A stretch of 64,000 nucleotides of DNA from Dokdonella fugitiva (GTDB lineage Bacteria > Pseudomonadota > Gammaproteobacteria > Xanthomonadales > Rhodanobacteraceae), in contig NZ_SLWQ01000010.1 of NCBI RefSeq assembly GCF_004342425.1, positions 111,898-175,897 of the forward strand. Reading direction: 5' to 3'. Both the position numbers and the translations under genes were made by a program. The notes beneath the pieces are model-generated. The model did no database searches, was not told where the DNA came from, and was given only the letters and a program-made list of their open reading frames with translations. This document shows, piece after piece, positions 43,189-50,772 of this stretch (position 1 is the stretch's first letter; each line of letters begins with the position of its first letter).

Positions 43189-43526
43189 AGAAGGTCGATC
43201 GCAGCATGGTGACCACCGCGAACGAACTGCACGGGCATCGCGTCGCCGTCAGCCTCGGCGTCGTGCGCGGCATCACCGTCCGCTCGCGCAGCGTCATTGG
43301 CAACATCGGTGCGGCGCTGCAGACGCTGGTCGGCGGCAACATCAGCCTGTTCGCCGAATTGTGCGAGCGCGCGCGCAGCGACGCCTTCGACCTCATGCTC
43401 GAGCACGCGGCGGAACTCGGCGCGAACGCGGTGATCGGCATGCGCTACGACGCCAACGAGATCGCGCAGGGCGTGACCGAGGTACTCGCGTACGGCACCG
43501 CCGTGATGGTCGAACCCTCGCGCTGA
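43185..43526 (+). CDS. YbjQ-family protein (last gene of GTPase operon)
   Basis: This 113-residue protein matches the YbjQ/UPF0145 fold: VVRGITVRSRSVIGNIGAAL, GGNISLFAELCERARSDAFD and AAELGANAVIGMRYDANEIA. This family forms pentameric dodecin-like or metal-binding assemblies of unknown function. Its start overlaps the hybrid-kinase stop by 4 bp, so it belongs to the operon. The link to the signalling genes is not obvious from the family; it could report or respond to envelope state. Confidence 0.88.
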   Translation: MKKVDRSMVTTANELHGHRVAVSLGVVRGITVRSRSVIGNIGAALQTLVGGNISLFAELCERARSDAFDLMLEHAAELGANAVIGMRYDANEIAQGVTEVLAYGTAVMVEPSR

Positions 43527-43564
43527 CCTCGCCGGCGCCGCGGTGGCGCGCGTATGATCGCGGC

Positions 43565-44113
43565 ATGACCGTCCTGCTGCGCGACGCGACCGTCGCCGAC
43601 CACGACGCGATCGTCGCGCTCAACGCCGCCGAAGTGCGCCACACCAGTCCGATGGACGGCGCGCGCCTGCGCGAACTCGACGCGCTCGCCGGCTGCCACC
43701 GCGTCGCGATCGTCGACGGCGAGGTCGCCGCGTTCCTGCTCGCGATGCCGGACCACGTCGCCTATCGCAACGACAACTACGCGTGGTTCGCCGCGCGCTA
43801 CGAGCGCTTCTGCTACATCGACCGCGTCGTCGTCGGCGCGCACCGGCAGGGCCGGCGCCTCGGGTCCCGGCTCTACGAGGACCTGTTCGCGTGGGCGCGT
43901 GCGCGGGCGATCCCGCGCGTCGCCTGCGAATTCAACCTGGTGCCGCCGAACGAACCGTCGCGCGCATTCCACGCGCGACACGGCTTCGCCGAAGTGGGGC
44001 GGCAGTGGCTCGGCGGGAAACAGGTCTCGATGCAGGTTGCCGCGGTCGGGCGCGATCAGGGCGCCGGCATCGACGACTCGTCGACGAAGACCGCGGGCAC
44101 TTCCCACGGGTGA
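43565..44113 (+). CDS. GNAT-family N-acetyltransferase
   Basis: This 182-residue protein has a GNAT core: LRDATVADHDAIVALNAAEV, strand ERFCYIDRVVVGAHRQGRRL then GSRLYEDLFAWA, where RQGRRLGS is the acetyl-CoA loop, and a C-terminal FHARHGFAEVGRQWL strand. The substrate is unknown; its architecture is like that of standalone small-molecule or protein acetyltransferases. The last about 19 codons overlap the convergent gene at 44056, so the real functional C-terminus probably lies near VSMQVA. Confidence 0.87.
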   Translation: MTVLLRDATVADHDAIVALNAAEVRHTSPMDGARLRELDALAGCHRVAIVDGEVAAFLLAMPDHVAYRNDNYAWFAARYERFCYIDRVVVGAHRQGRRLGSRLYEDLFAWARARAIPRVACEFNLVPPNEPSRAFHARHGFAEVGRQWLGGKQVSMQVAAVGRDQGAGIDDSSTKTAGTSHG

Positions 44114-44400
44114 TGCGGGCGGATGCCCGCTTCGACGAGGCGCTGCAGGCGCGCTGCGTCGCGCGGAATGCAGAACTCCACGCGCACGCTCGGCGCCCGC
44201 ACCAGCTCGCCGATGCCGCCGAGCGTCGGGTGTGCGCCCTCGAGCGGCCGGAACTGTTCCGTCGACGGCGCCGAGATCCACGCCGAGTGCGCATAGTCGC
44301 CGATGCGCAGGTCGTCGACCGCGCAGACGCCGTCGACGACGCGTTGCACGTGGTCGACCGGGACGTACACGCTCACGCGGTAGACCGGCAGCAGGCGCAT
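44056..44400 (-). CDS. Conserved hypothetical protein (NIF3/CutA-like small domain)
   Basis: This 114-residue protein opens LPVYRVSVYVPVDHVQRVVD and contains YAHSAWISAPSTEQFRPLEG then AHPTLGGIGE, and HPWEVPAVFVDES at the end. The pattern of an N-terminal beta-strand with VPxxH and a C-terminal HPWEVP recalls the CutA1-like insert of NIF3/YqfO proteins. Family assignment is by pattern only. It lies 2 bp after pdxH on the same strand and is probably co-transcribed with it. Confidence 0.72.
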   Translation of the reverse strand: MRLLPVYRVSVYVPVDHVQRVVDGVCAVDDLRIGDYAHSAWISAPSTEQFRPLEGAHPTLGGIGELVRAPSVRVEFCIPRDAARLQRLVEAGIRPHHPWEVPAVFVDESSMPAP

Positions 44401-44402
44401 CG

Positions 44403-45020
44403 CTAGGGAAACAGCATGCGCCGCGTCCAGCGGCCGTCGGTGCCCCGTTCGTAGCACTGGCGCTCGTGCAGGCGGAAGTCGGCGCCGAACCAGAGTTCGA
44501 TCCGCTCGGGCACGACGATGTAGCCACCCCAGTGCGGCGGACGCGGCACCGCGACGCCATCGAAGCGGCGTTCGACCTCGGCGATGCGCGCCTCGAATTC
44601 GGCGCGGTCGGCCAGCGTGCGCGATTGCGACGAGGCCCAGGCACCGACCTGGCTGCCACGCGGGCGCGTGGCGAAATACGCATCGGAATCGGCGGCGGGC
44701 AATCGCTCGACGCGGCCCTCGACGCGCACCTGCACGCCGTTGCGCAGCGTCTTCCAGTGAAAGCACAGTGCCGCGCGCGGGTGGGCCAGCAGCTGTTCGC
44801 CCTTCGCGCTTTCGTAGTTGGTGTAGAAGCGGAAGCCGCGCTCGTCGTGGCCCTTGAGCAGCACGATGCGCGCGCTGACGCGATCGCCGACCGCGGTCGC
44901 GAGCGTCATCGCCGTCGGCTCGGGGTCGCCGGCCGCCCGTGCCTGCTGCAGCAGGTCGCCGAACGCGGCGAGCGCCTCCTGATACAGTGGATCGGTCCCG
45001 TGGTTCGCAGGTGCGTTCAT
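44403..45020 (-). CDS. pdxH: Pyridoxamine 5'-phosphate oxidase
   Basis: This 205-residue protein (ATG at 45018-45020) matches PdxH: DPEPTAMTLATAVGDRVSAR then IVLLKGHDERGFRFYTNYES, HPRAALCFHWKTL, RPRGSQVGAWASSQS, and the C-terminal WGGYIVVPERIELWFGADFR then LHER. It oxidises pyridoxine or pyridoxamine phosphate to pyridoxal phosphate with FMN. Starts of pdxH and the adjacent kinase gene overlap by 2 bp in opposite directions, so their promoters must lie within each other's coding sequence. This is unusual. Confidence 0.97.
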   Translation of the reverse strand: MNAPANHGTDPLYQEALAAFGDLLQQARAAGDPEPTAMTLATAVGDRVSARIVLLKGHDERGFRFYTNYESAKGEQLLAHPRAALCFHWKTLRNGVQVRVEGRVERLPAADSDAYFATRPRGSQVGAWASSQSRTLADRAEFEARIAEVERRFDGVAVPRPPHWGGYIVVPERIELWFGADFRLHERQCYERGTDGRWTRRMLFP

Positions 45021-45858
45021 GCGCGCGGATGCTAGCACGCACGGTTATCCGCCGGAGGTCGTCGAGCGCGTGCTCGGCGCGTTGCCGGTGCGCGGCCGGC
45101 ATGCGCGTCGCCCGCTGCTGGTCGGACTCTCCGGCCTGCAAGGCAGCGGCAAGAGCACGTTCGCGCGCGCATTGGCCGCGGCCGCGAATGCGCGCGCCAT
45201 CCCGTGCGACGTGCTTTCGCTCGACGATTTCTATTACGGCCGGCGCGCCCGCCAACATTTCGCGCGCACGCGCCACCCGCTGTTCGCGACGCGCGGCGTG
45301 CCGGGGACGCACGACGTCGGACTGTTGCTGCATGCCCTCGCTGCGCTCGGCGTCGCCGGCCCGCGTCGGCCCGCGCGCCTGCCGCGTTTCGACAAGGGCC
45401 GCGACACGCGCGTCGTGCCATCGCGCTGGCGACGCGTGGCGCGGCCGCCGGCGCTGGTCGTGCTCGAAGGCTGGTGCGTCGGCGTGCCGCCGCAGGATGC
45501 GCATTCGCTGCGCCGCGCGGTCAATGCGCTCGAGCGCGACGAGGACCGCGACGGCCGATGGCGGCGTGCCGTGAACGCCGAGCTCGCCAGAGCGTATTCA
45601 CTCCTGTGGCGACGACTCGACCGGCTCGTGCTGCTGCAGGCGCCGTCGTTCGCGGTGGTCGAGCGCTGGCGCGACGAGCAGGAGCGGGCACTGCGCGCGC
45701 GTGGCGCGCCGCGCGCGCTCGACCATGCGGCCTTGCATCGCTTCCTCATGCACTACGAGCGCCTGAGCCGTCACGCGCTGCGCACGTTGCCGCCGCGCGC
45801 CGACATCCGCCTCGTGCTCGACGAGCACCGGCGCGTGCGCGGGATCGAGGGCGCGTGA
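45019..45858 (+). CDS. P-loop kinase, glycerate 3-kinase/phosphoribulokinase-like
   Basis: This 279-residue protein has Walker A GLSGLQGSGKST (residues 36-47), DVLSLDDFYYGRRAR and LPRFDKGRDTRVVPSRWRRV, LVVLEGWCVG, then RLDRLVLLQAPSF and a C-terminal HALRTLPPRADIRLVLDEHR. This layout is that of the D-glycerate 3-kinase (GLYK) and uncharacterised YggC-like branch of the PRK family. The likely reaction is ATP-dependent phosphorylation of glycerate or a related small acceptor; the family alone does not settle this. Confidence 0.82.
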   Translation: MRADASTHGYPPEVVERVLGALPVRGRHARRPLLVGLSGLQGSGKSTFARALAAAANARAIPCDVLSLDDFYYGRRARQHFARTRHPLFATRGVPGTHDVGLLLHALAALGVAGPRRPARLPRFDKGRDTRVVPSRWRRVARPPALVVLEGWCVGVPPQDAHSLRRAVNALERDEDRDGRWRRAVNAELARAYSLLWRRLDRLVLLQAPSFAVVERWRDEQERALRARGAPRALDHAALHRFLMHYERLSRHALRTLPPRADIRLVLDEHRRVRGIEGA

Positions 45859-45896
45859 GGGCATCACCGCGAAGCCGTCTGCGGGCTCTGGTTCCG

Positions 45897-45945
45897 GATC
45901 AGAATGGACTACCGCTTTCGCGGGAACGACGACATGGGCATCGAG
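45897..45945. repeat. Dispersed repeat copy (CGCGGGAA family)
   Basis: GGATCAGAATGGACTACCGC followed by TTTCGCGGGAACGACGACATG: a palindromic CCGCTTTCGCGG core with the GGAACGACG tail seen at 17.57 and 34.62 kb. It lies in the 195-bp gap before the 46054 gene. Nothing else is evident there. Confidence 0.5.
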
Positions 45946-46053
45946 GGTGCCCGGGGGAGGGTTGACTCGATCCGGGTGGTAGCGCGTGCGTCGCGGACTT
46001 CATCCAGTGGCGCCCGGGGCGCGTCGCGCGGTATCGCATGCGACAATCGATGC

Positions 46054-46899
46054 ATGCCGTACGACATCGGGCCCCGACGCATCGTCTGCCTCACCGAGGA
46101 ACCGACCGAAGTGCTCTACGCGCTCGGCGAGCAGCAGCGCATCGTCGGCATCTCGGGCTTCACCGTGCGGCCGCCGCGCGCACGCAAGGAAAAGCCCAAG
46201 GTGTCCGCGTTCACGAGCGCGAAGATCGGCGAGATCCTCGCGCTGGAGCCCGACTTCGTCATCGGCTTTTCCGACATCCAGGCCGAGATCGCGCGTGAAC
46301 TCATCGCCGCCGGCGTCGAGGTCTGGATCAGCAACCACCGCAGCGTCGCCGGCATCCTCGACTACATCCGCCGGCTCGGGGCGCTGGTCGGCGTGCCCCG
46401 GCGCGCGGAGGAGTACGTGCACCAGGTCATGATGCACCTCGACTCGATCGAGCGCGCGGCGGTTGCACTGCCGAAGCGCCCGCTCGTCTATTTCGAGGAA
46501 TGGGACGAACCGTTGATCACGGGCATCCGCTGGGTCGCCGAGCTCGTGCGCATCGCCGGCGGCGACGACGTGTTCCCGGAACGTTCCGCGATGCCGCTCG
46601 CGCGCGATCGCATCATCGCCGACCCCGGCGAGGTCGTGCGCGAGGCGCCCGACATCATCTTCGGCTCCTGGTGCGGCAAGAAGTTCCGCCCCGACCGCGT
46701 CGCCGCACGCCCCGGCTGGTCCGCGATTCCCGCGGTGCGCGACGGCGAACTGCACGAGATCAAGTCACCGATCATCCTGCAACCCGGCCCCGCGGCCCTG
46801 CTCGACGGCATCACCGCCCTGCACACCGTCATCGCCCGCTGGTCACACGCGTACGCCGAGCGCGCGGCGCGAGGGCCGTCGAGAAAGAGACGAAGCTGA
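46054..46899 (+). CDS. BtuF/FecB-like periplasmic-binding-fold protein without signal peptide
   Basis: This 281-residue protein has the helical-backbone binding fold of cobalamin/siderophore binding proteins: RRIVCLTEEPTEVLYALGEQ, KIGEILALEPDFVIGFSDIQ, LGALVGVPRRAEEYV and PDIIFGSWCGKKF. There is no signal peptide with ATG 46054, and no upstream in-frame start adds one, so it is predicted to be cytoplasmic. Cytosolic members exist in several proteobacteria and have no agreed function; cobalamin binding is only a family-level possibility. No transporter genes are adjacent. Confidence 0.8.
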   Translation: MPYDIGPRRIVCLTEEPTEVLYALGEQQRIVGISGFTVRPPRARKEKPKVSAFTSAKIGEILALEPDFVIGFSDIQAEIARELIAAGVEVWISNHRSVAGILDYIRRLGALVGVPRRAEEYVHQVMMHLDSIERAAVALPKRPLVYFEEWDEPLITGIRWVAELVRIAGGDDVFPERSAMPLARDRIIADPGEVVREAPDIIFGSWCGKKFRPDRVAARPGWSAIPAVRDGELHEIKSPIILQPGPAALLDGITALHTVIARWSHAYAERAARGPSRKRRS

Positions 46900-46904
46900 A
46901 ACGC

Positions 46905-46957
46905 GTTGCTTCTCTCCGCGCCCTTCGTGTTCCAGCCTTTCCGGCTTTGGCTTCGGC
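46905..46957. terminator. Hairpin and repeat between convergent genes
   Basis: AAGAGACGAAGC (46886-46900 area) faces GCTTCTCTC (from about 46908). CTTCGTGTTCCAGCCTTTCC then GGCTTTGG follows and recurs at about 30.50 kb. It separates the convergent 46054 gene and yggT and probably ends both transcripts. Confidence 0.4.
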
Positions 46958-47539
46958 TTACAGCGCGCCCTGCGCGAGGCGTTGGCCGAGGTCGAGGAGC
47001 GGGGCGACGAGCAGGGCGAGGGCGAGCATCAGGGCGAGGATGACCAGCGCGGGCGAGAAGTCGAAGCCGCCGAAGGTCGGCAGGCGCTTGCGCACCGGTC
47101 GCAGCAGCGGCTCGGTCAGCTGGAACAGCAGCGGCACGACCGGATTGGTGCGCTCGACGCTGATGAAACTCATGAGCGCGCGGACGAAGATGAGGCCGAT
47201 GCAAAGCACGATCACGAGTTCGATGAGGTCGGCCACCGCCATCACGGCGAGGCCTGCCAGACCAAGGCCCTGGCCGTACATCGCGTAGAGGAGTGCGAGC
47301 TTGATAGCGGTCAGCAGCCATGCGACCAGCGTCGCGGCGACGTCGAAGGTGCGCCAGTTCGGGACGAGCCGGTGCAGCGGCATCAGCAGCGGATTGGTGA
47401 GCTTGTACAGTGCCTGGCAGACGGGGTTGTAGAAGTTCGCGCGCACGAGCTGCAGCAGCACGCGGAAGACAGCGAGCGCGACGAGCGTCACGAAGACGAA
47501 GTTGACGATGATCTGGCCGGCGTTGGCGAAATAACCCAT
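46958..47539 (-). CDS. yggT: YggT-family membrane protein
   Basis: This 193-residue protein has two YggT repeats: an N-terminal QIIVNFVFVTLVALAVFRVL with FYNPVCQALYKLTNPLLMPL, and a second with VLCIGLIFVRALMSFISV and NPVVPLLFQLTEPLLRPVRK. Conserved N-P-x(n)-L-T-x-P-L-L-x-P motifs mark both. YggT proteins support envelope integrity and osmotic tolerance; the exact activity is unknown. The gene follows proC after 32 bp, the classic yggS-proC-yggT order. Confidence 0.93.
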   Translation of the reverse strand: MGYFANAGQIIVNFVFVTLVALAVFRVLLQLVRANFYNPVCQALYKLTNPLLMPLHRLVPNWRTFDVAATLVAWLLTAIKLALLYAMYGQGLGLAGLAVMAVADLIELVIVLCIGLIFVRALMSFISVERTNPVVPLLFQLTEPLLRPVRKRLPTFGGFDFSPALVILALMLALALLVAPLLDLGQRLAQGAL

Positions 47540-47571
47540 GGATGCGTCCTAGGCCTGGCTGCGGTGCAGGG

Positions 47572-48420
47572 TCATGAATAGCGCTCCGAAAGCTCCTTGC
47601 CGCGCGTGGTTGCCGCGGCGACCGCGTCCGCGACCAGTGCCCTGAGGTTGCCGTTCGCGAACGCTTCGAGTGCGGCCGCGGTCGTCCCGCCCGGCGAGGT
47701 CACCCGTTCGCGCAGCACCGTCGGCGGCTCGCCGTCCTCGACCAGCATGCGTCCCGCGCCGAAGCAGGTCTGCGTCGCGAGCGCGCGCGCGGTCGCCCGC
47801 GGCAGCCCTTGCGCGACCGCGGCGTCCTCGAGTGCTTCGACGAGGAGGAAGAAGTAGGCGGGCCCCGATCCGGACAGCGCGGTCACGGTGTCCATGAGCT
47901 CTTCGCGCTCGATCCACACGGTCGCGCCCGCCGCGCCGAGGATCGCCTGCGCCTGCGCGCGCTGCGCGGCGCTCGCGTCGTCATTGGCGATCATGCCGGT
48001 CGCGCCGGCGCCGATCAGCGCGGGCGTGTTCGGCATCGAGCGCACGATCGGCACGCCCGCGCCGAGCCACGCGGCGAGCTGGTCGATGCGGATGCCGGCG
48101 GCGATCGAAATGACGAGCGGCCGTGCCGCCGCGACGGTCGCCGCGATCTCGGCGCAGACGTCCTTGAGCACCTGGGGCTTGACCGCGAGCACGAGCGCAT
48201 CGGCGGCTTCGGCCGCGGCGCGCGCGTGGTCGTGCACGGCGACGCCGAAGTCGCGCGCGAGTGCGCCGCGCAGTTCCGCGTTCGGCTCGGCCACGGCGAT
48301 CGCCGTGGCCGGCGTGCCGCCGCGCACGAGGGCGCCGATCAGGCTGCGCGCCATGTTGCCGCCGCCGATGAAGGCGATGCGGGTCGGAATCGGGGGGCGG
48401 GAATCGGGAAGTGAAGGCAT
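47572..48420 (-). CDS. proC: Pyrroline-5-carboxylate reductase
   Basis: This 282-residue protein has the N-terminal Rossmann motif IAFIGGGNMARSLIGALVRG, LVLAVKPQVLKDV, RSMPNTPALIGAGATGM and the C-terminal dimer domain (ALSGSGPAYFFLLVEALEDA, RVTSPGGTTAAALEAF). It makes proline from P5C with NAD(P)H. The first residues (MPSLPDSRPPIPT) are read from a repeat-like GAATCGGG stretch, so the functional start could be a little downstream. It is in the conserved block with yggS upstream and yggT downstream. Confidence 0.97.
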   Translation of the reverse strand: MPSLPDSRPPIPTRIAFIGGGNMARSLIGALVRGGTPATAIAVAEPNAELRGALARDFGVAVHDHARAAAEAADALVLAVKPQVLKDVCAEIAATVAAARPLVISIAAGIRIDQLAAWLGAGVPIVRSMPNTPALIGAGATGMIANDDASAAQRAQAQAILGAAGATVWIEREELMDTVTALSGSGPAYFFLLVEALEDAAVAQGLPRATARALATQTCFGAGRMLVEDGEPPTVLRERVTSPGGTTAAALEAFANGNLRALVADAVAAATTRGKELSERYS

Positions 48421-48500
48421 CGTCGGGTTTTCAGCTGCGTCGTGTGCGTGTGGCGCGAGCATAGCAAGACGATCGCCGCCTGCCGTTGCCGCGCGCCGCT

Positions 48501-49190
48501 TCAACCGGGGCCGCGCTCGCGCCGGCCGAACAGCGCGGTGCCGACGCGCACCATCGTCGCGCCTTCGGCGATCGCCAGTTCGAAGTCGTCGCTCATGCCC
48601 ATCGACAACGTGTCGACCTGCGGATGGTCCGCACGCAACGCGTCGAACAGGGCGCGCATGCGCCCGAATGCGGCGCGGCGCTGCCCGGGATCGGGCGCCG
48701 GTGCCGGTATCGCCATGAGGCCGCGCAGGCGCAGGCGCGGTTCGGCAGCGACCATCGCGGCGAGCGCGGCGATGTCGCCGGGCACGCAGCCGGACTTGCT
48801 CGCCTCGTCGTCGACGTTGACCTGCACGAGCACGTTCAAAGGCGCGCGCGCCGGCGGCCGATGTCGCGCGAGCGGCGCGACGAGCTTGGGCCGGTCCAGG
48901 CTCTGCAGCCAGTCGAAATGCTGCGCGGCCTCGCGGCACTTGTTCGACTGCAGCGGTCCGATCAGGTGCCATTCCAGCGCGAGGTCGGCGAGCTCCGCCT
49001 GCTTGGCGATCGCTTCCTGCACGTAGTTCTCGCCGAAGGCGCGCTGGCCGCAGGCGGCGAGCGCGCGCACGGCCGCGGCCGGCTGGGTCTTGGACACCGC
49101 GACGAGGGTCGGCGGCGGCGCGCCGGCCGCTTGTCGCGCCACGGCAACGCGGGCCGTGACGGAAGCATAGGCGGTTTCGCAGAAATTCAT
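48501..49190 (-). CDS. yggS: PLP homeostasis protein YggS (PLPBP family)
   Basis: This 229-residue protein has an alanine-racemase-like barrel: PTLVAVSKTQPAAAVRALAA with the PLP-Lys in VSK, FGENYVQEAIAKQ, WHLIGPLQSNKC, LVQVNVDDEASKSG, LRGLMAIP and the phosphate-binding SMGMSDDFELAIAEGATMVR then VGTALFG. It binds PLP and controls B6 and amino-acid balance without a known reaction. ATG 49190 is preferred to the listed upstream start at 49205. It is divergent from pilT. Confidence 0.96.
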   Translation of the reverse strand: MNFCETAYASVTARVAVARQAAGAPPPTLVAVSKTQPAAAVRALAACGQRAFGENYVQEAIAKQAELADLALEWHLIGPLQSNKCREAAQHFDWLQSLDRPKLVAPLARHRPPARAPLNVLVQVNVDDEASKSGCVPGDIAALAAMVAAEPRLRLRGLMAIPAPAPDPGQRRAAFGRMRALFDALRADHPQVDTLSMGMSDDFELAIAEGATMVRVGTALFGRRERGPG

Positions 49191-49224
49191 CGCAAGGTCG
49201 CGCACGGTCTGGTTTTCATCTGGC

Positions 49225-49230
49225 TATACT
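49225..49230 (+). promoter_or_regulatory. Candidate -10 element for pilT
   Basis: TATACT, preceded by TGGC, lies 52 bp before the pilT ATG in the 91-bp gap from yggS. No convincing -35 is visible at the expected distance. Confidence 0.35.
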
Positions 49231-49281
49231 GCCGCAACCGGGCGCCCGGGAGGCGCCGACTGCCGTTTCAGGGGACACGCG

Positions 49282-50319
49282 ATGGACATTGCCGAGCTGC
49301 TGGCGTTTTCGGTCAAGAACAAGGCCTCCGACCTCCACCTCTCGGCCGGCCTGCCGCCGATGATCCGCGTCGACGGCGACGTGCGCCGCATCAACATCCC
49401 GGCGCTCGAGCACAAGCAGATCCATTCGCTGATCTACGACATCATGTCGGACAAGCAGCGACGCGACTACGAGGAATTCCTCGAGGTCGACTTCTCGTTC
49501 GAGATCCCGAGCCTGGCGCGCTTCCGCGTCAACGCGTTCAACCAGAACCGCGGCGCCGGCGCGGTGTTCCGTACCATTCCGTCCGAGGTGCTCACGCTCG
49601 AGGACCTCGGTTGCCCGCGCATCTTCAAGGAACTCATCGCGCAGCCGCAGGGCCTGATCCTCGTCACCGGCCCGACCGGTTCGGGCAAGTCGACCACGCT
49701 CGCGGCGATGATCGACCACGTCAACAAGAACGAGTACGCGCACATCCTCTCGGTCGAGGACCCGATCGAGTTCGTGCACACCTCGCAGAAGTGCCTCATC
49801 AACCAGCGCGAGGTGCACCGCGACACGCACGGCTTCAACGAGGCGCTGCGTTCGGCGCTGCGCGAAGACCCCGACTACATCCTCGTCGGCGAGTTGCGCG
49901 ACCTCGAGACGATCCGCCTCGCGCTGACCGCCGCGGAAACCGGCCACCTCGTGTTCGCGACCCTGCACACGAGTTCGGCGGCGAAGACGATCGACCGCGT
50001 CATCGACGTGTTCCCGGCCGGCGAGAAGCCGATGGTGCGCTCGATGCTGTCCGAATCGCTGCGCGCAGTGATCTCGCAGAGCCTGCTCAAGAAGGTCGGC
50101 GGCGGTCGCATCGCGGCGCACGAGATCATGGTCGGCATCCCGGCGATCCGCAACCTCATCCGCGAGGACAAGGTCGCGCAGATGTACTCGGCGATCCAGA
50201 CCGGCAGCCAGTACGGCATGCAGACGCTGGACCAGTGCCTGCAGGACCTGGTCAAGCGCGGCATCGTCACGCGCCAGCAGGCGATCGGTTACGCGAAGAA
50301 CAAGGAAATCTTCAAGTAG
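49282..50319 (+). CDS. pilT: Type IV pilus retraction ATPase
   Basis: This 345-residue protein is of the usual PilT length. It shows MDIAELLAFSVKNKASDLHL, Walker A GPTGSGKST (130-138), the Asp box, LREDPDYILVGELRDLETIR (Walker B/Asp box), ETGHLVFATLHTSSAAKTID (His box) and the PilT C-terminal signature AIRNLIREDKVAQMYSAIQT. It powers pilus disassembly for twitching and DNA uptake. In most relatives pilU follows directly; here the next gene is a convergent small frame and no pilU is present in the window. Confidence 0.98.
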   Translation: MDIAELLAFSVKNKASDLHLSAGLPPMIRVDGDVRRINIPALEHKQIHSLIYDIMSDKQRRDYEEFLEVDFSFEIPSLARFRVNAFNQNRGAGAVFRTIPSEVLTLEDLGCPRIFKELIAQPQGLILVTGPTGSGKSTTLAAMIDHVNKNEYAHILSVEDPIEFVHTSQKCLINQREVHRDTHGFNEALRSALREDPDYILVGELRDLETIRLALTAAETGHLVFATLHTSSAAKTIDRVIDVFPAGEKPMVRSMLSESLRAVISQSLLKKVGGGRIAAHEIMVGIPAIRNLIREDKVAQMYSAIQTGSQYGMQTLDQCLQDLVKRGIVTRQQAIGYAKNKEIFK

Positions 50320-50641
50320 CACGGCGCGCCCCGCGTCGAATCCCGCGCGTCCGCGCGGGGTCGCCCTCCTCCTTGTGGACGACCCGGGTTTCGAGGTCCT
50401 TCGCGAGCCGCTGCGCGAATGCGTTCTGCGAACGCGCCTGGTCGGGACGGCCTTCGGCTTCGCGCCGACGCCTTAGGCGCGCGATGTCCTCGTACGAGCG
50501 GAAGATGGAAAAGACGAAGCCGGATTCGCATTCGATGTCGGCGACCGAATAGTCGTTGCGCTTGTTCTTCGGCGGCTGCGGGTTCTGGTCACTCCATTGG
50601 ATCAGGCGGCGACCTTCGAGCGTGTTGCGCACTTCCTTCAT
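50312..50641 (-). CDS. Small hypothetical protein convergent with pilT
   Basis: This 109-residue frame starts MKEVRNTLEGRRLIQWSDQN. YSVADIECESGFVFSIFRSY then EDIARLRRRREAEGRPDQAR follow, then a Lys/Arg tail. Codon use in the first 80 codons is balanced (third positions mostly G/C, varied residues), which favours a real gene, but no family is recognised. It overlaps the last 8 bp of pilT. The upstream 130 bp before the next gene hold only a short leader frame (MAYDAVDIRIDALG from about 50713) ending at the start codon. Confidence 0.45.
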   Translation of the reverse strand: MKEVRNTLEGRRLIQWSDQNPQPPKNKRNDYSVADIECESGFVFSIFRSYEDIARLRRRREAEGRPDQARSQNAFAQRLAKDLETRVVHKEEGDPARTRGIRRGARRAT

Positions 50642-50772
50642 CTGGCGGCCTTCGCAGGTCGCGCCATCGACCCGAGCGCGTCGATCCGGATGTCGACGGC
50701 GTCGTAGGCCATTGTTCGCCGGAGACCGGTGCCGTGCCCTGGTAGTCGGCGCGCGTCGCCGTCGTCGACGGG

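Noticed and set aside
46054..46899. Periplasmic siderophore-binding component of an ABC importer
   Set aside because: There is no signal peptide and no permease or ATPase nearby; only the binding fold can be supported.
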